DNA of 64,000 nt from NCBI GenBank assembly GCA_035550515.1, contig DASZOZ010000068.1, positions 1 to 64,000 of the forward strand, read 5' to 3'. The position numbers and the translations under genes were made by a program. Positions 8,039-15,788 of this stretch are shown one piece after another (positions within the stretch are counted from its first letter, which is position 1; each line of letters starts with the position of its first letter). Origin of the DNA: DATARH01 sp035550515. Its GTDB lineage: Bacteria; Pseudomonadota; Alphaproteobacteria; ATCC43930; CGMCC-115725. The notes beneath the pieces are model-generated. The model made no database searches. It saw only the letters and a list, made by a program, of their open reading frames with translations, and was not told the origin of the DNA.

Positions 8039-9013
8039 ATGGCAGCAGTACAATTCGATCGCGCCGCCGAAGATCTCGGCAATTTCACCGCGCTGGAGCA
8101 CCTCAACGTGGAAATCCCCAACCAGGGCCTGGCCAGCGATTTCTATCTGGTCGGCATGGGGTTCACCCGCGACCCGTTCCTGTTTCCCGGCACCAACAAC
8201 ATGTGGGTCAATATCGGCAAGAGCCAGATCCACATGCCGACCGGCGACGCGCTGGTGTTCCGCGGCCATATCGGCATCGTCACGCCTAGCCGTGCGGAGT
8301 TGCTCGACCGGCTGCAGGGCGTCAAGAAGAACCTCGCCGACACCAAGTTCAGCTTCAAGGAATTCAACGACCACGTCTACGCGACCTGCCCGTGGGGCAA
8401 CGAGTTCCGCATCTACGAGCCGGATGTCGCCCGCTTCGGCAACATCAATCTCGGCCTGCCCTATGTCGAGTTCACCGTGCCGCCGAAGACGGCGAAGAAG
8501 ATCGCCAAGTTCTACCGCAAGATCCTCGGCGCCAAGACCTGCATCGAGAAAAACGGCCACGGCAAGGCCGCGCACATCAAGTGCGGCCTGAACCAGGAGC
8601 TGATTTTCCGCGAGACCGACCGGCCGATCCCCGAATTCGACGGCCATCATTTGCAGGTCTATGTCGAGGATTTCGGCACGCCGCATAAGAAGCTGCAGGA
8701 GCTCGGCCTGATCACCGAGGAAAGCGACCGCTGTCAGTACCGCTTCGAGGATATCGTCGATCTCGACACCGGCAAGGTCGTGTTCCAGATCGAGCACGAA
8801 ATCCGCAGCATGACCCATCCGCTGTTGAACCGCCCGCTGGTCAATCGCAACCCGGCCCAGACCAACCGCAACTACATCCTCGGCGGCGACAACTGGGTCT
8901 ACAACCTGCCCGACACGGTGGGCCCGAGCGGGCGGATCGATGATCCGCTCAAGGCGGCGAAAGCGCCGACCATCGCCAAGCGCCGCGCCATGCGCGCCGC
9001 CGGGATGGTGTAG
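8039..9013 (+). CDS. Two-domain VOC (glyoxalase/extradiol dioxygenase-like) protein
   Basis: 324 aa. Two vicinal-oxygen-chelate modules occupy about residues 17-130 and 145-270. In module 1, LEHLNVEI (His21), RGHIGIV (His77) and an acidic strand (NEFRIYEPD) could form a 2-His-1-carboxylate metal site. In module 2 the first strand lacks His (YVEFTV) while GHHLQVYV keeps it. So module 1 may be the metal site, unlike classic extradiol enzymes, where the C-terminal module is catalytic. GGAGGA precedes the ATG. Its neighbours suggest aromatic ring breakdown; the reaction is not known. Confidence 0.78.
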   Translation: MAAVQFDRAAEDLGNFTALEHLNVEIPNQGLASDFYLVGMGFTRDPFLFPGTNNMWVNIGKSQIHMPTGDALVFRGHIGIVTPSRAELLDRLQGVKKNLADTKFSFKEFNDHVYATCPWGNEFRIYEPDVARFGNINLGLPYVEFTVPPKTAKKIAKFYRKILGAKTCIEKNGHGKAAHIKCGLNQELIFRETDRPIPEFDGHHLQVYVEDFGTPHKKLQELGLITEESDRCQYRFEDIVDLDTGKVVFQIEHEIRSMTHPLLNRPLVNRNPAQTNRNYILGGDNWVYNLPDTVGPSGRIDDPLKAAKAPTIAKRRAMRAAGMV

Positions 9014-9038
9014 CCGCCGCTCTCGTTGTTGCAGAACG

Positions 9039-9070
9039 TCGCCCCCGTCTCGGCTGCGAGGCGGGGGCGA
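9039..9070. promoter_or_regulatory. Strong intergenic hairpin between VOC and alcohol dehydrogenase genes
   Basis: TCGCCCCCG-T-CTCG, loop GCTG, then CGAG-G-CGGGGGCGA gives a 14-pair stem with one G:T pair. It lies 26 bp after the VOC stop and 21 bp before the next ATG. No T-run follows, so it may be an mRNA processing or stability element or a weak terminator. Confidence 0.55.
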
Positions 9071-9091
9071 TCTCGTTCCGGGAGGACAGCC

Positions 9092-10261
9092 ATGATGACC
9101 GGTGCGTACCGCTTTCCGGCGATGGAAAGCGTGATCTATGGGCGGCCTTTCGCCGAGGCGTTGAAGGAGGAGGTCGAGCGGGCCGATGCGCACGCCGTGT
9201 TCGTGCTGGCGAGCGGCACGCTCGACCGCGAGACCGATCTCGTCGAGCAGCTGCGCGCCGCGCTGGGCAACCGCTTCGCCGGGCTCTGTGCCAAGATCGG
9301 TTCGCACACCCCGCGCATGGACTGCGTCGCCGCCGCCAATGCCGCGCGTGCGGCCGGCGCCGACCTCCTGGTGACGCTGGGCGGCGGCTCGGTGACCGAT
9401 GCCGCGAAGATCGTCGCGATGTGCCTGTCCAACGATATCGCCGCGGCAGAGCAGCTCGACAATTTCCGCGCCCGCGTCGAGGCCGACGGCAAGATCACCC
9501 GGCCGCCTGTCGGCGCGCCGAAAATCCGCACGATCACGATACCGACGACGCTGTCTGCCGGCGAGTACACCGCCTCGGCCGGCTGCACCGATACGGTGCG
9601 CAACGTGAAGGAAAGCTTCGGCCATCCGATGATGATGGCGAAAGCGGTGGTGCTCGACCCGCGCGCCACCGTGCACACGCCGGAGTGGCTGTTTTTGTCG
9701 ACCGGCATCCGGGCGGTCGATCACGCGGTCGAGGACATCTGCTCGCCGCAATGCCAGCCGATGTCGGAAGGTGCGTCGATGCAGGCGTTGCGCCTGCTGT
9801 CGCATGGGCTGCGCGGGGTGAAGGCCGACCCCGAGGACCTCGATGCCCGGCTCGAATGCCAACTTGGCGCGTGGATGTCGATGATCGGGTCGCAGACCGG
9901 CGTGCCCAAGGGGGCCAGCCACGGCATCGGCCATGTGCTGGGTGGCACCGCGCATGTGCCGCACGGCTACACGTCCTGCGTGATGCTGCCGCATGTGCTG
10001 CGTTTCAACCTGCCGGTCAATCCGGACCGCCAGGCACTGGTCGGCGAGGCGCTCGGCGGCAAGGACGCGCCGGCCGCCGACCTTGTCGCCGGATTGATCG
10101 CCGATCTCGGCCTGCCCTCGCGTCTGCGCGATGTCGGCGTCACGGAAGATCAGCTCGACCGTATCGCCGACTTGTCGATGCACGACCGCTGGATCCACAC
10201 TAACCCGCGGAAGATCGAGGGGCCGGCGATCGTTCGGCAAATCCTCGACGCGGCGTGGTAA
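9092..10261 (+). CDS. Iron-containing alcohol dehydrogenase (maleylacetate reductase-like)
   Basis: 389 aa. GGGSVTDAAK is the NAD(P)-binding loop of the group III Fe-ADH family, and AVDHAVED plus HGIGHVLGGTAHVPHG carry the metal-binding histidines. The family includes maleylacetate reductase (the last step of chlorocatechol and resorcinol pathways) and Fe-ADHs. With a VOC protein and a CMD-like protein just upstream, maleylacetate reductase is a fair guess but not proven. I start at ATG 9092, 6 bp after GGAGGA, not at an earlier in-frame codon inside the hairpin leader. Confidence 0.8.
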   Translation: MMTGAYRFPAMESVIYGRPFAEALKEEVERADAHAVFVLASGTLDRETDLVEQLRAALGNRFAGLCAKIGSHTPRMDCVAAANAARAAGADLLVTLGGGSVTDAAKIVAMCLSNDIAAAEQLDNFRARVEADGKITRPPVGAPKIRTITIPTTLSAGEYTASAGCTDTVRNVKESFGHPMMMAKAVVLDPRATVHTPEWLFLSTGIRAVDHAVEDICSPQCQPMSEGASMQALRLLSHGLRGVKADPEDLDARLECQLGAWMSMIGSQTGVPKGASHGIGHVLGGTAHVPHGYTSCVMLPHVLRFNLPVNPDRQALVGEALGGKDAPAADLVAGLIADLGLPSRLRDVGVTEDQLDRIADLSMHDRWIHTNPRKIEGPAIVRQILDAAW

Positions 10262-10285
10262 CAACCCTTGCGCCTACACATATTT

Positions 10286-10304
10286 ATGCCTTATATAAAG
10301 GCAT
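10286..10304. promoter_or_regulatory. Palindromic operator overlapping the vapB start codon
   Basis: ATGCCTT-ATATA-AAGGCAT is a perfect 7-bp inverted repeat with an AT-rich 5-bp centre, ending in the vapB ATG itself. Local AT content is far above the surroundings. VapBC complexes bind such repeats to repress their own operon. Confidence 0.7.
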
Positions 10305-10563
10305 GCGTACCACCGTCGATCTTCCCGATACACTCTACCGTCGCGCGAAAGCGGAGGCGGCGCTGCGCGGGCGCAAGCTCAAGGATCTCATCGAAGAGGG
10401 GCTCCAGCTTGTTCTCAGTGCGCCGCCGGGCGGTGGCGACGGGCCACCGCGCAAAAAGCCGTCGGCGCATGACTTGGCAAAGCACCTGATTTTCGACGAC
10501 GATGTCGACAGCCCTCCAGATTTGTCGACCAACCCGAAATACTTTGACGATTTCGGCAGGTAA
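10303..10563 (+). CDS. vapB: VapB-type antitoxin
   Basis: 86 aa. MRTTVDLPDTLYRRAKAEAA, then LRGRKLKDLIEEGLQLVL is a short ribbon-helix-helix DNA-binding domain. The C-terminal half (HDLAKHLIFDDDVDSPPD) is acidic and likely wraps the toxin. The stop TAA overlaps the toxin ATG (TAATG). The start is placed at the ATG inside the palindrome; it leaves almost no leader, so the mRNA may be leaderless or start within the palindrome. Confidence 0.82.
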   Translation: MRTTVDLPDTLYRRAKAEAALRGRKLKDLIEEGLQLVLSAPPGGGDGPPRKKPSAHDLAKHLIFDDDVDSPPDLSTNPKYFDDFGR

Positions 10564-10997
10564 TGCCGGGCGTCCTGCTCGATACCGGACCGCTGGTCGC
10601 CTATCTCTATCCGCGCGATGCCCATCACGATTGGGCCGTCGGACAATTTGCGATGGTGGACCCTCCGTTTCTGACGTGCGAGCCGGTCTTGACGGAGACG
10701 TGTTTCCTGATTGCCCGCAACCGTCAATCGACAGCGCGGGTGTTCCATTTGTTGGACGCCGGCGTCATCCGGCTTGCCTTCGCGATGGCCGAGGAGCTGC
10801 CGGCGCTCCAGGCGCTGACCGTACGCTACGCCAACGTGCCGATGTCGCTCGCCGATGCCTGTCTGGTCCGGATGGCGGAGCGGACGGGCTGGCCGATCTG
10901 CACCCTCGATGCGGACTTCATGATCTATCGCGCGCACGGCCGGAATGCGCTTGACGTGATTGCGCCGCACAGGGCCCTCGGGTTGCACGAGCCATAA
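10563..10997 (+). CDS. vapC: VapC PIN-domain ribonuclease toxin
   Basis: 144 aa. The acidic PIN residues are all visible: Asp7 (LLDTGPLV), Glu40/Glu45 (CEPVLTET), Asp98 (SLADACLV) and Asp116/118 (CTLDADF). VapC enzymes are Mg2+-dependent endoribonucleases that cut tRNA or rRNA when VapB is lost. It overlaps vapB by 1 bp. In contrast to the second vapC at 26.9 kb, this copy is intact. It is convergent with the OprB porin gene. Confidence 0.88.
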   Translation: MPGVLLDTGPLVAYLYPRDAHHDWAVGQFAMVDPPFLTCEPVLTETCFLIARNRQSTARVFHLLDAGVIRLAFAMAEELPALQALTVRYANVPMSLADACLVRMAERTGWPICTLDADFMIYRAHGRNALDVIAPHRALGLHEP

Positions 10998-11031
10998 CGC
11001 AAGCCCGCCGCACCGCCGGGGCGGCGTGATA

Positions 11032-12396
11032 TCAGAACGAAATCGACGAGCGCAGCCCCAGCACCGCGGCGTTGCCGATCCTCTGGCCGGGTATGGCGCT
11101 GGGCGCGACGATGTACTGGAAATCCGGCTGGAGCTGCCACCAATCGGCAACCTGGATCTCGTAGGTCAATTCCACCACTGCTTCGCGGCTGCGCACCGGG
11201 TAGCCCGGCGTGAGCGCCGCGTTGTCCGCGTCGAGCCCCCGCGCGCCACTGCCGATCTGCGAGTAGCCGAAGCCGAGCCCGACGATGTCGTCCTTGCGGC
11301 CGAACGGGCCTTGGAAGGCCAGACCCGTATCGACATAGAAGTTGACCAGGTTCCGGTCGCCCGGCGCGCCCATGGCCCGGACAAAGACGTTGAGGTTCCG
11401 GCCGCTTTCCTTGTCGGTGTAGACCGGCTGGTCGATCACCCCGTACACGCTGTAGTCGTTGTCGAGCAGCAGCGGCGAGCCGCTGGACGGCGGGCTGGCC
11501 AGCGAGACGCCGTTGCTGGCAAAGCGCTGGCTGGGAAAGCGCTCGGAATTGAACCAGGCGCCCAGGCGATAGGTGCCGTTGTCGCTGGTGTTGCCGGGAT
11601 TGTAGCGGGCCTCGACGATGGCGAGCACCCCGTCGCCGATACGGAATGCGGTGCCCGACGGATCGAAACGCTGCGGGTCGTTGCTGCTGAACGGCGCTCC
11701 GGTCGGGTTGCCGTTGAACACGCCGGCGAGGATCGCCAGCTCGTCCGTGGGGTCGAAGCGAAGGCGGACCGCCGGGGTGGCGAGAGGGTAGGCGGGTCCT
11801 CCCGCGGGCAGATCGATGCTCGGCAGGCTCGGCCAGCCAAAGGTGCTGTTGATGAACAGTTTCGCGGTCGTCGAGACCAGGAACTCCTGATCGGCCGCCT
11901 GCTGGCCGAGGCGAAGACGCCACTGGTCTCCGATGTACTGCTCGTACCAAAACTCGAAGAGCCGGGTCGTCGGGTCGGCTTCGATCGAGCTCGCGGTATC
12001 GAGATTGCCGAGATTGCGGAAACTGAGCCCGTGGCCGCGGATCTGGAACGCGCGCACGCAGGCAACGCCCGGCCATTGGAAACGCTGCCGCATGTCGAAT
12101 TTCAGGCTGATGTCGGTAAGCCCCTCGTAGATCGCGCCGTGTTTGGTGCCGCCGGTAAAGTTGCCGAGCACCTCGTCGGTCTCGTTGATGCCGAGCGTGA
12201 GGCCATAGGCACCGATGGCGGAGCGCGCGCCGAACGGGTCGCGGAGCAGCAGCTTGTCAAAGGGTTTTTCCGGGTCGTCCGGTGCGCTCTGGTTGCAGCC
12301 CGAGCTGTCGTCGGCGCGCGCGGGCGATTCGATCGCCGGCGCCAACAGCAAGGCGCCGGCGACGGACGCCGCCGCGGTGAGACGAGGGCCGGCCAT
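11032..12396 (-). CDS. OprB-family outer-membrane porin
   Basis: 454 aa. It has an N-terminal signal peptide (hydrophobic core ASVAGALLLAP, cleavage near ARADD), then a beta-barrel-type sequence of alternating aromatic strands, ending in SSISF with the C-terminal Phe used for outer-membrane assembly. Regions such as FRIGDGVLAIVEARYNP and FVRAMGAPGDRNLVNFYVDTGL match OprB carbohydrate-selective porins. The ATG follows the cbtA stop with no gap (TAGATG), so it is the last gene of the riboswitch-controlled cbtB-cbtA operon. This suggests a role in passage of cobalt or another small solute rather than sugar; that is inference. Confidence 0.85.
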   Translation of the reverse strand: MAGPRLTAAASVAGALLLAPAIESPARADDSSGCNQSAPDDPEKPFDKLLLRDPFGARSAIGAYGLTLGINETDEVLGNFTGGTKHGAIYEGLTDISLKFDMRQRFQWPGVACVRAFQIRGHGLSFRNLGNLDTASSIEADPTTRLFEFWYEQYIGDQWRLRLGQQAADQEFLVSTTAKLFINSTFGWPSLPSIDLPAGGPAYPLATPAVRLRFDPTDELAILAGVFNGNPTGAPFSSNDPQRFDPSGTAFRIGDGVLAIVEARYNPGNTSDNGTYRLGAWFNSERFPSQRFASNGVSLASPPSSGSPLLLDNDYSVYGVIDQPVYTDKESGRNLNVFVRAMGAPGDRNLVNFYVDTGLAFQGPFGRKDDIVGLGFGYSQIGSGARGLDADNAALTPGYPVRSREAVVELTYEIQVADWWQLQPDFQYIVAPSAIPGQRIGNAAVLGLRSSISF

Positions 12397-13155
12397 CTAA
12401 ACGGTCTTCGCGCGCAGGCGGCTTTGCCCCGTCACGGCGCGCTGGGTCAACGCCCCGAAGACGAGGCCGAGCGTCGTCCACATGATCAGCTGTGCGCCGA
12501 GCGCCGACATCCGGAACTGCCACAACACCACGGCGGGAAATCCGTCCGGCACTTCGTTCACCGCCGGCAAGCCGAGCCCGACCGCCAGCATGACGGCGAC
12601 ATAGAGGCCGCCCGCGATCAGCGTGGCGTTCCAGGCGCCGTGCCGCGCCTGCAAGCGCGACCGCAGCATCCCCGCCGCGATCGCCGTCAGCAGGGAGACC
12701 GCGACAAAGCCGAAATACAGCGCCGTCCGCGTCCCGATCGTCTCCGGCGCGCCGACCGAGGGCGGGTTTGCCGGGTATTTGAGCGCCGGGACGGCATAGA
12801 CCACCATGAACCCCAGCGTGGCGAGCAGGGCCGCGACGGCGCGCGGGCTCAGATCGCCGATCCGGCGATGAGCGAGCGCAAAAGCCAGGGCGAACAATCC
12901 GCCAAAGGCCGCGCTGTAGACCGTGACCCCGGTCAACAGGCCGATGCCGGCCTGGGTCTCGCGGCTCACCAGCTCGGGTTCGGGCGGTTGGTTTTCGTGT
13001 TGGTGGTCCTGCGCGCGCTCCGCCGCGGCATGTGTACTCTCGAATTCGATGGCGCGATCGACGGCAGGCTCCCCGGCGATCTTCAAAAAGCCGAAGCACA
13101 GCAGGCCGGCGACGACGCCGACCAGCATCCCGCGCAGCAGCAGGCCGCCAACCAT
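12397..13155 (-). CDS. cbtA: Cobalt transporter subunit CbtA
   Basis: 252 aa. It has about five membrane segments: an N-terminal LLLRGMLVGVVAGLLCFGF, then VTVYSAAFGGLFALAFAL, ALLATLGFMVVYAV and others, and a His-rich loop (AQDHQHENQPPEP). This matches CbtA, predicted with CbtB to carry Co2+ across the inner membrane in organisms that make B12. It lies 15 bp after cbtB. Cobalamin-riboswitch control of cbtAB is established for the family and is seen directly here. Confidence 0.88.
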   Translation of the reverse strand: MVGGLLLRGMLVGVVAGLLCFGFLKIAGEPAVDRAIEFESTHAAAERAQDHQHENQPPEPELVSRETQAGIGLLTGVTVYSAAFGGLFALAFALAHRRIGDLSPRAVAALLATLGFMVVYAVPALKYPANPPSVGAPETIGTRTALYFGFVAVSLLTAIAAGMLRSRLQARHGAWNATLIAGGLYVAVMLAVGLGLPAVNEVPDGFPAVVLWQFRMSALGAQLIMWTTLGLVFGALTQRAVTGQSRLRAKTV

Positions 13156-13170
13156 GACCGGCGCTTTCGG

Positions 13171-13380
13171 TCAGTGGCAGGGGAAGCTGAGCAGATGCCT
13201 TCCGTCGTGCACGAACTCATGCACGTACATGCCGGAGATCAGCGACGTCGCCCCTTGCTCGGCGCCGACAAAGTAGATCGCGAGCAGCGCGAGCAGTCCG
13301 CCAAAGACCGCCCACGGCACGATTTCGCGCAGCGGGATGGCAACCGGCGGCAGGGTTGGTGCGAGGTTGGCGAGGGTCAT
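13171..13380 (-). CDS. cbtB: Cobalt transporter subunit CbtB
   Basis: 69 aa. One membrane helix (IVPWAVFGGLLALLAIYFVG) is followed by the CbtB signature at the C-terminus: MYVHEFVHDGRHLLSFPCH, with several His and a Cys likely to bind Co2+. It is the first gene of the operon, with CAGGAG before the ATG and the cobalamin aptamer immediately upstream. Confidence 0.92.
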   Translation of the reverse strand: MTLANLAPTLPPVAIPLREIVPWAVFGGLLALLAIYFVGAEQGATSLISGMYVHEFVHDGRHLLSFPCH

Positions 13381-13419
13381 GGTCGGCTCCTGGGATTGCG
13401 CGTCCCGTTAGAGAATCGT

Positions 13420-13522
13420 CACATCGTGAGGGGGGTCTGACTCTCGGGCCGCCGATGACGAGCCGATTACAGTGGCGCGACCGTGCCGGGCTTGCACCGG
13501 CTTCCGCACCTCACATTAACCA
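13420..13522 (-). promoter_or_regulatory. Cobalamin (B12) riboswitch
   Basis: On the minus strand, P1 is GTGAGG (13514-13509) pairing with CCTCAC (13431-13426). Between them lie GGAAGCCGGTGCAAGCCCGG, the B12-box GCCACTGT (13476-13469) and the GAGAGTCAGACCC segment near the 3' end. These are the diagnostic conserved blocks of the class. The 40 bases before the cbtB ATG (13381-13420) would be the expression platform. They contain no clear T-run, so control is probably by hiding the ribosome-binding site. Confidence 0.92.
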
Positions 13523-13554
13523 CATCACAGTACGAATACGCGGCGATTTGTCAA

Positions 13555-14118
13555 TCACCCGCCGACCCGCCGCGTCCAGGCGAGCAGCGCCTTCATCAAA
13601 TCGCCGATCAGCCCGCGCGCCACGTCGTCGGTCAGCCGGCCGGCGGCGTCGAACTTATTCTGCGCCTGGAAGATCAGCACCTCCGGCTTGTTGAGCGGGT
13701 GCATGTCGAGAAACACCATGCTGTGCCGCAGATGAAGCTGCGCCCGGGCGCCGCCGGCCATGCCGGCCGCGGCGCCGAGGATCGCGCAGGGCTTGCCGGC
13801 AAAAGGCTGATCGGGCGGCCGCGAGGCCCAATCGATCGCGTTCTTCAGCACGCCGGACATCGAATAATTGTATTCGGGGCAGGCGAAAAGCAGCGCATCG
13901 GCCGCCTTGATCTGCTGCCGCAGCGTCTCGACCGGCGGCGGGAAACCCTGCGCCCGCACATCCTCGTTGTAGAGCGGGATCTGCGAGATGTCGGCGACGG
14001 TCACCTCCATCCCCGGCGGGCGCAGCTCGATCGCGGTGTGGAGGGCCGCGGCGTTGAACGAACCCCGCCGCAGACTGCCGCAAATCCCCAGCACCGAGAT
14101 CGCCTTCGCGTCGCTCAT
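13555..14118 (-). CDS. NADPH-dependent FMN reductase (chromate/quinone reductase type)
   Basis: 187 aa flavodoxin-like protein. CGSLRRGSFN is the FMN phosphate-binding loop, PEYNYSMSGVLKNAIDWASR the second flavin loop, and the GKPCAILGAAAGMAGG segment follows. The family (SsuE/ChrR/azobenzene reductase) reduces FMN, quinones or metal oxyanions with NAD(P)H. It lies upstream of the riboswitch on the same strand, with 174 bp between its stop and cbtB, so it is probably a separate unit. Confidence 0.88.
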   Translation of the reverse strand: MSDAKAISVLGICGSLRRGSFNAAALHTAIELRPPGMEVTVADISQIPLYNEDVRAQGFPPPVETLRQQIKAADALLFACPEYNYSMSGVLKNAIDWASRPPDQPFAGKPCAILGAAAGMAGGARAQLHLRHSMVFLDMHPLNKPEVLIFQAQNKFDAAGRLTDDVARGLIGDLMKALLAWTRRVGG

Positions 14119-14239
14119 CTGTGCCTCCCCGCCATGCCGCTTCCGGTGCTACTCTGCCCCAGAATGCAGGCGAAAGGCAAAGCGATGCCGGCTATGGCCG
14201 CGAGGGCTTGGGCCGGTCATCGCCTGAACGTCTCCGCGA

Positions 14240-14260
14240 TCGCCGGGTCAAGCCCGGCGA
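14240..14260. repeat. Dispersed palindrome, family 2
   Basis: TCGCCGGG-TCAAG-CCCGGCGA, followed by TGACGAG. It lies in the gap between two minus-strand genes. The core GGGTCAAGCCC and the trailing TGACG are shared with the copies at 28489 and 33594. Confidence 0.7.
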
Positions 14261-14278
14261 TGACGAGATAAGTCGGCC

Positions 14279-14536
14279 CTACTGCTGACCGGGATAGGCG
14301 GGAAAGCCCATGCCGGGGGCGGTGTAGATGCCGCCGCTGTAATTCCGGTTCAACCGCTCGCCCGAGATGTCGCCGGGATTGTGGACCGGGTAATCCGATG
14401 ACGACCCGTCATCCGTCATCCAGGTCGGGTTCATCGACATCGCCGGCGGCGCCGTCGTCTGATACATCTGCGCCGAGACCGGCGCGGCCGCCGCGATCAG
14501 CGCGATCGCCGCAACGCCGACAAGAAGCGTTTTCAT
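14279..14536 (-). CDS. Small exported protein, unknown
   Basis: 85 aa. A clear signal peptide (MKTLLVGVAAIALIAAAAPVSA) precedes a mature part of about 60 residues rich in Pro, Tyr, Met and Asn (MYQTTAPPAMSMNPTWMTDD ... YPGQQ). I recognise no domain. GGAAGGG precedes the chosen ATG; a longer reading adds 13 residues that spoil the signal peptide. Confidence 0.65.
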   Translation of the reverse strand: MKTLLVGVAAIALIAAAAPVSAQMYQTTAPPAMSMNPTWMTDDGSSSDYPVHNPGDISGERLNRNYSGGIYTAPGMGFPAYPGQQ

Positions 14537-14752
14537 CGTTCTACCCTTCCGATGCTCGCATTGCCCACCGAACACCGGGCGACTTCGGACGGTTCCAACT
14601 CGGATCAGAACAAATGAGGAACTTTGTCATTGTAAGTGGTCGGCCCTCATAGCATTCTTTCCAGATCAAATAGCCGCTTGATGTTCTCCTGGGAGCTAAA
14701 TATGGTTTCGAAAATCAGTCGTATAGGCCATATCTAGAAAGGGTAAAGGGCC

Positions 14753-15775
14753 ATGCCCAGAAAGGCCGCAGCGGAGAGGCTGGAGGAACAGCCCGTTTTC
14801 CGGCAGGGGTTGGATTTTACCGAGCTTCCGGCGACCGACAATGAACCCGGCGTCGTTCCCATCCTTCTGAAGGCGAATCAGGCTCTCAGGCGTCGGCGAT
14901 GGCCTGCACCCTATGATCGCACACATCACGAGATGGTACTGGGGGATGCGCGGGACCTGCATACGATTCCAGGTTCGTCTGTGCATCTCGTGGTGACATC
15001 GCCGCCCTATTTCAATTTGAAACCTTACGCGTCCGATGCCGGTGGCCGCCAACTGGGCCGCTTTGATGATTACGAAAAATTTCTCGATGAGCTCGACCGG
15101 GTATGGCGTGAATGCGAACGCGTTCTTGTTCCAGGCGGGCGCGTATGTTGTGTCACCGGGGATATCCTGATCCCTCGGCGAGTGGATGGCAGGCATCGGG
15201 TCCTGCCGCTGCCATCTGACATACAAGTGCGGAGTAGGGCAGTTGGTCTCGACAACCTGACGCCGATCCTGTGGTTCAAGATAGGCAACCGCACCAACGA
15301 GGCCGGCGGGGGATCGAGCGGCTATTACGGCAAGCCCTATCAGCCGGGCGCGATCATTAAAAATGATCACGAGCATATAATAATGTTGCGCAAGCCGGGG
15401 GGCTATCGGAGCACGCCGATGATCCAGCGTGCCTTGTCGATGCTTCAGCGTAAGGAAATGGACGCCTGGATGCGTCCCGTTTGGTCGGACATTAGAGGTG
15501 CTAGCCTTCGTGAGGGCCATCCCGCACCGTTTCCGGTCGAACTGGCCGAGCGGCTCATCCGCATGTTCAGCTTCGCCGGCGACATGGTGCTCGATCCTTT
15601 TGCCGGGTCGGGCTCGACCGCCGTCGCCGCTATTCGGACCGGTCGAAATTCCATTTCGGTGGAAGTCGACGAGGGGTATCTCAACGCTGCCACTCGCCGC
15701 GCCGCTCGGGAGGCGGCCAACATCGTGTCCGCCAACCATACCGCTGTCGTCAGCGAGACATCTCACCTCGGCTGA
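14753..15775 (+). CDS. Site-specific DNA methyltransferase, beta class (probably N4-cytosine)
   Basis: 340 aa. The catalytic motif IV TSPPYF (82-87) precedes the SAM motif I DPFAGSGST (281-289), which is the beta-class order. TSPPY is usual for N4-cytosine enzymes, whereas N6-adenine enzymes have DPPY. The region between (RALSMLQRKEMDAWMRPVWS and neighbours) would be target recognition. The gene is followed after 13 bp by a candidate endonuclease gene. The upstream 110 bp is noticeably AT-richer than the surroundings, consistent with horizontal transfer. Confidence 0.87.
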   Translation: MPRKAAAERLEEQPVFRQGLDFTELPATDNEPGVVPILLKANQALRRRRWPAPYDRTHHEMVLGDARDLHTIPGSSVHLVVTSPPYFNLKPYASDAGGRQLGRFDDYEKFLDELDRVWRECERVLVPGGRVCCVTGDILIPRRVDGRHRVLPLPSDIQVRSRAVGLDNLTPILWFKIGNRTNEAGGGSSGYYGKPYQPGAIIKNDHEHIIMLRKPGGYRSTPMIQRALSMLQRKEMDAWMRPVWSDIRGASLREGHPAPFPVELAERLIRMFSFAGDMVLDPFAGSGSTAVAAIRTGRNSISVEVDEGYLNAATRRAAREAANIVSANHTAVVSETSHLG

Positions 15776-15788
15776 CGGAGTCGATCGG

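Noticed and set aside
7931..10264. 777-codon minus-strand frame opposite the VOC and Fe-ADH genes
   Set aside because: Very long, but only because of GC-rich third positions; the plus-strand genes have clear motifs and ribosome-binding sites.
14576..14752. Phage or IS boundary near the AT-rich stretch before the methyltransferase
   Set aside because: Lower GC is visible, but I see no terminal inverted repeats, target duplication, integrase or tRNA end to support a defined element.
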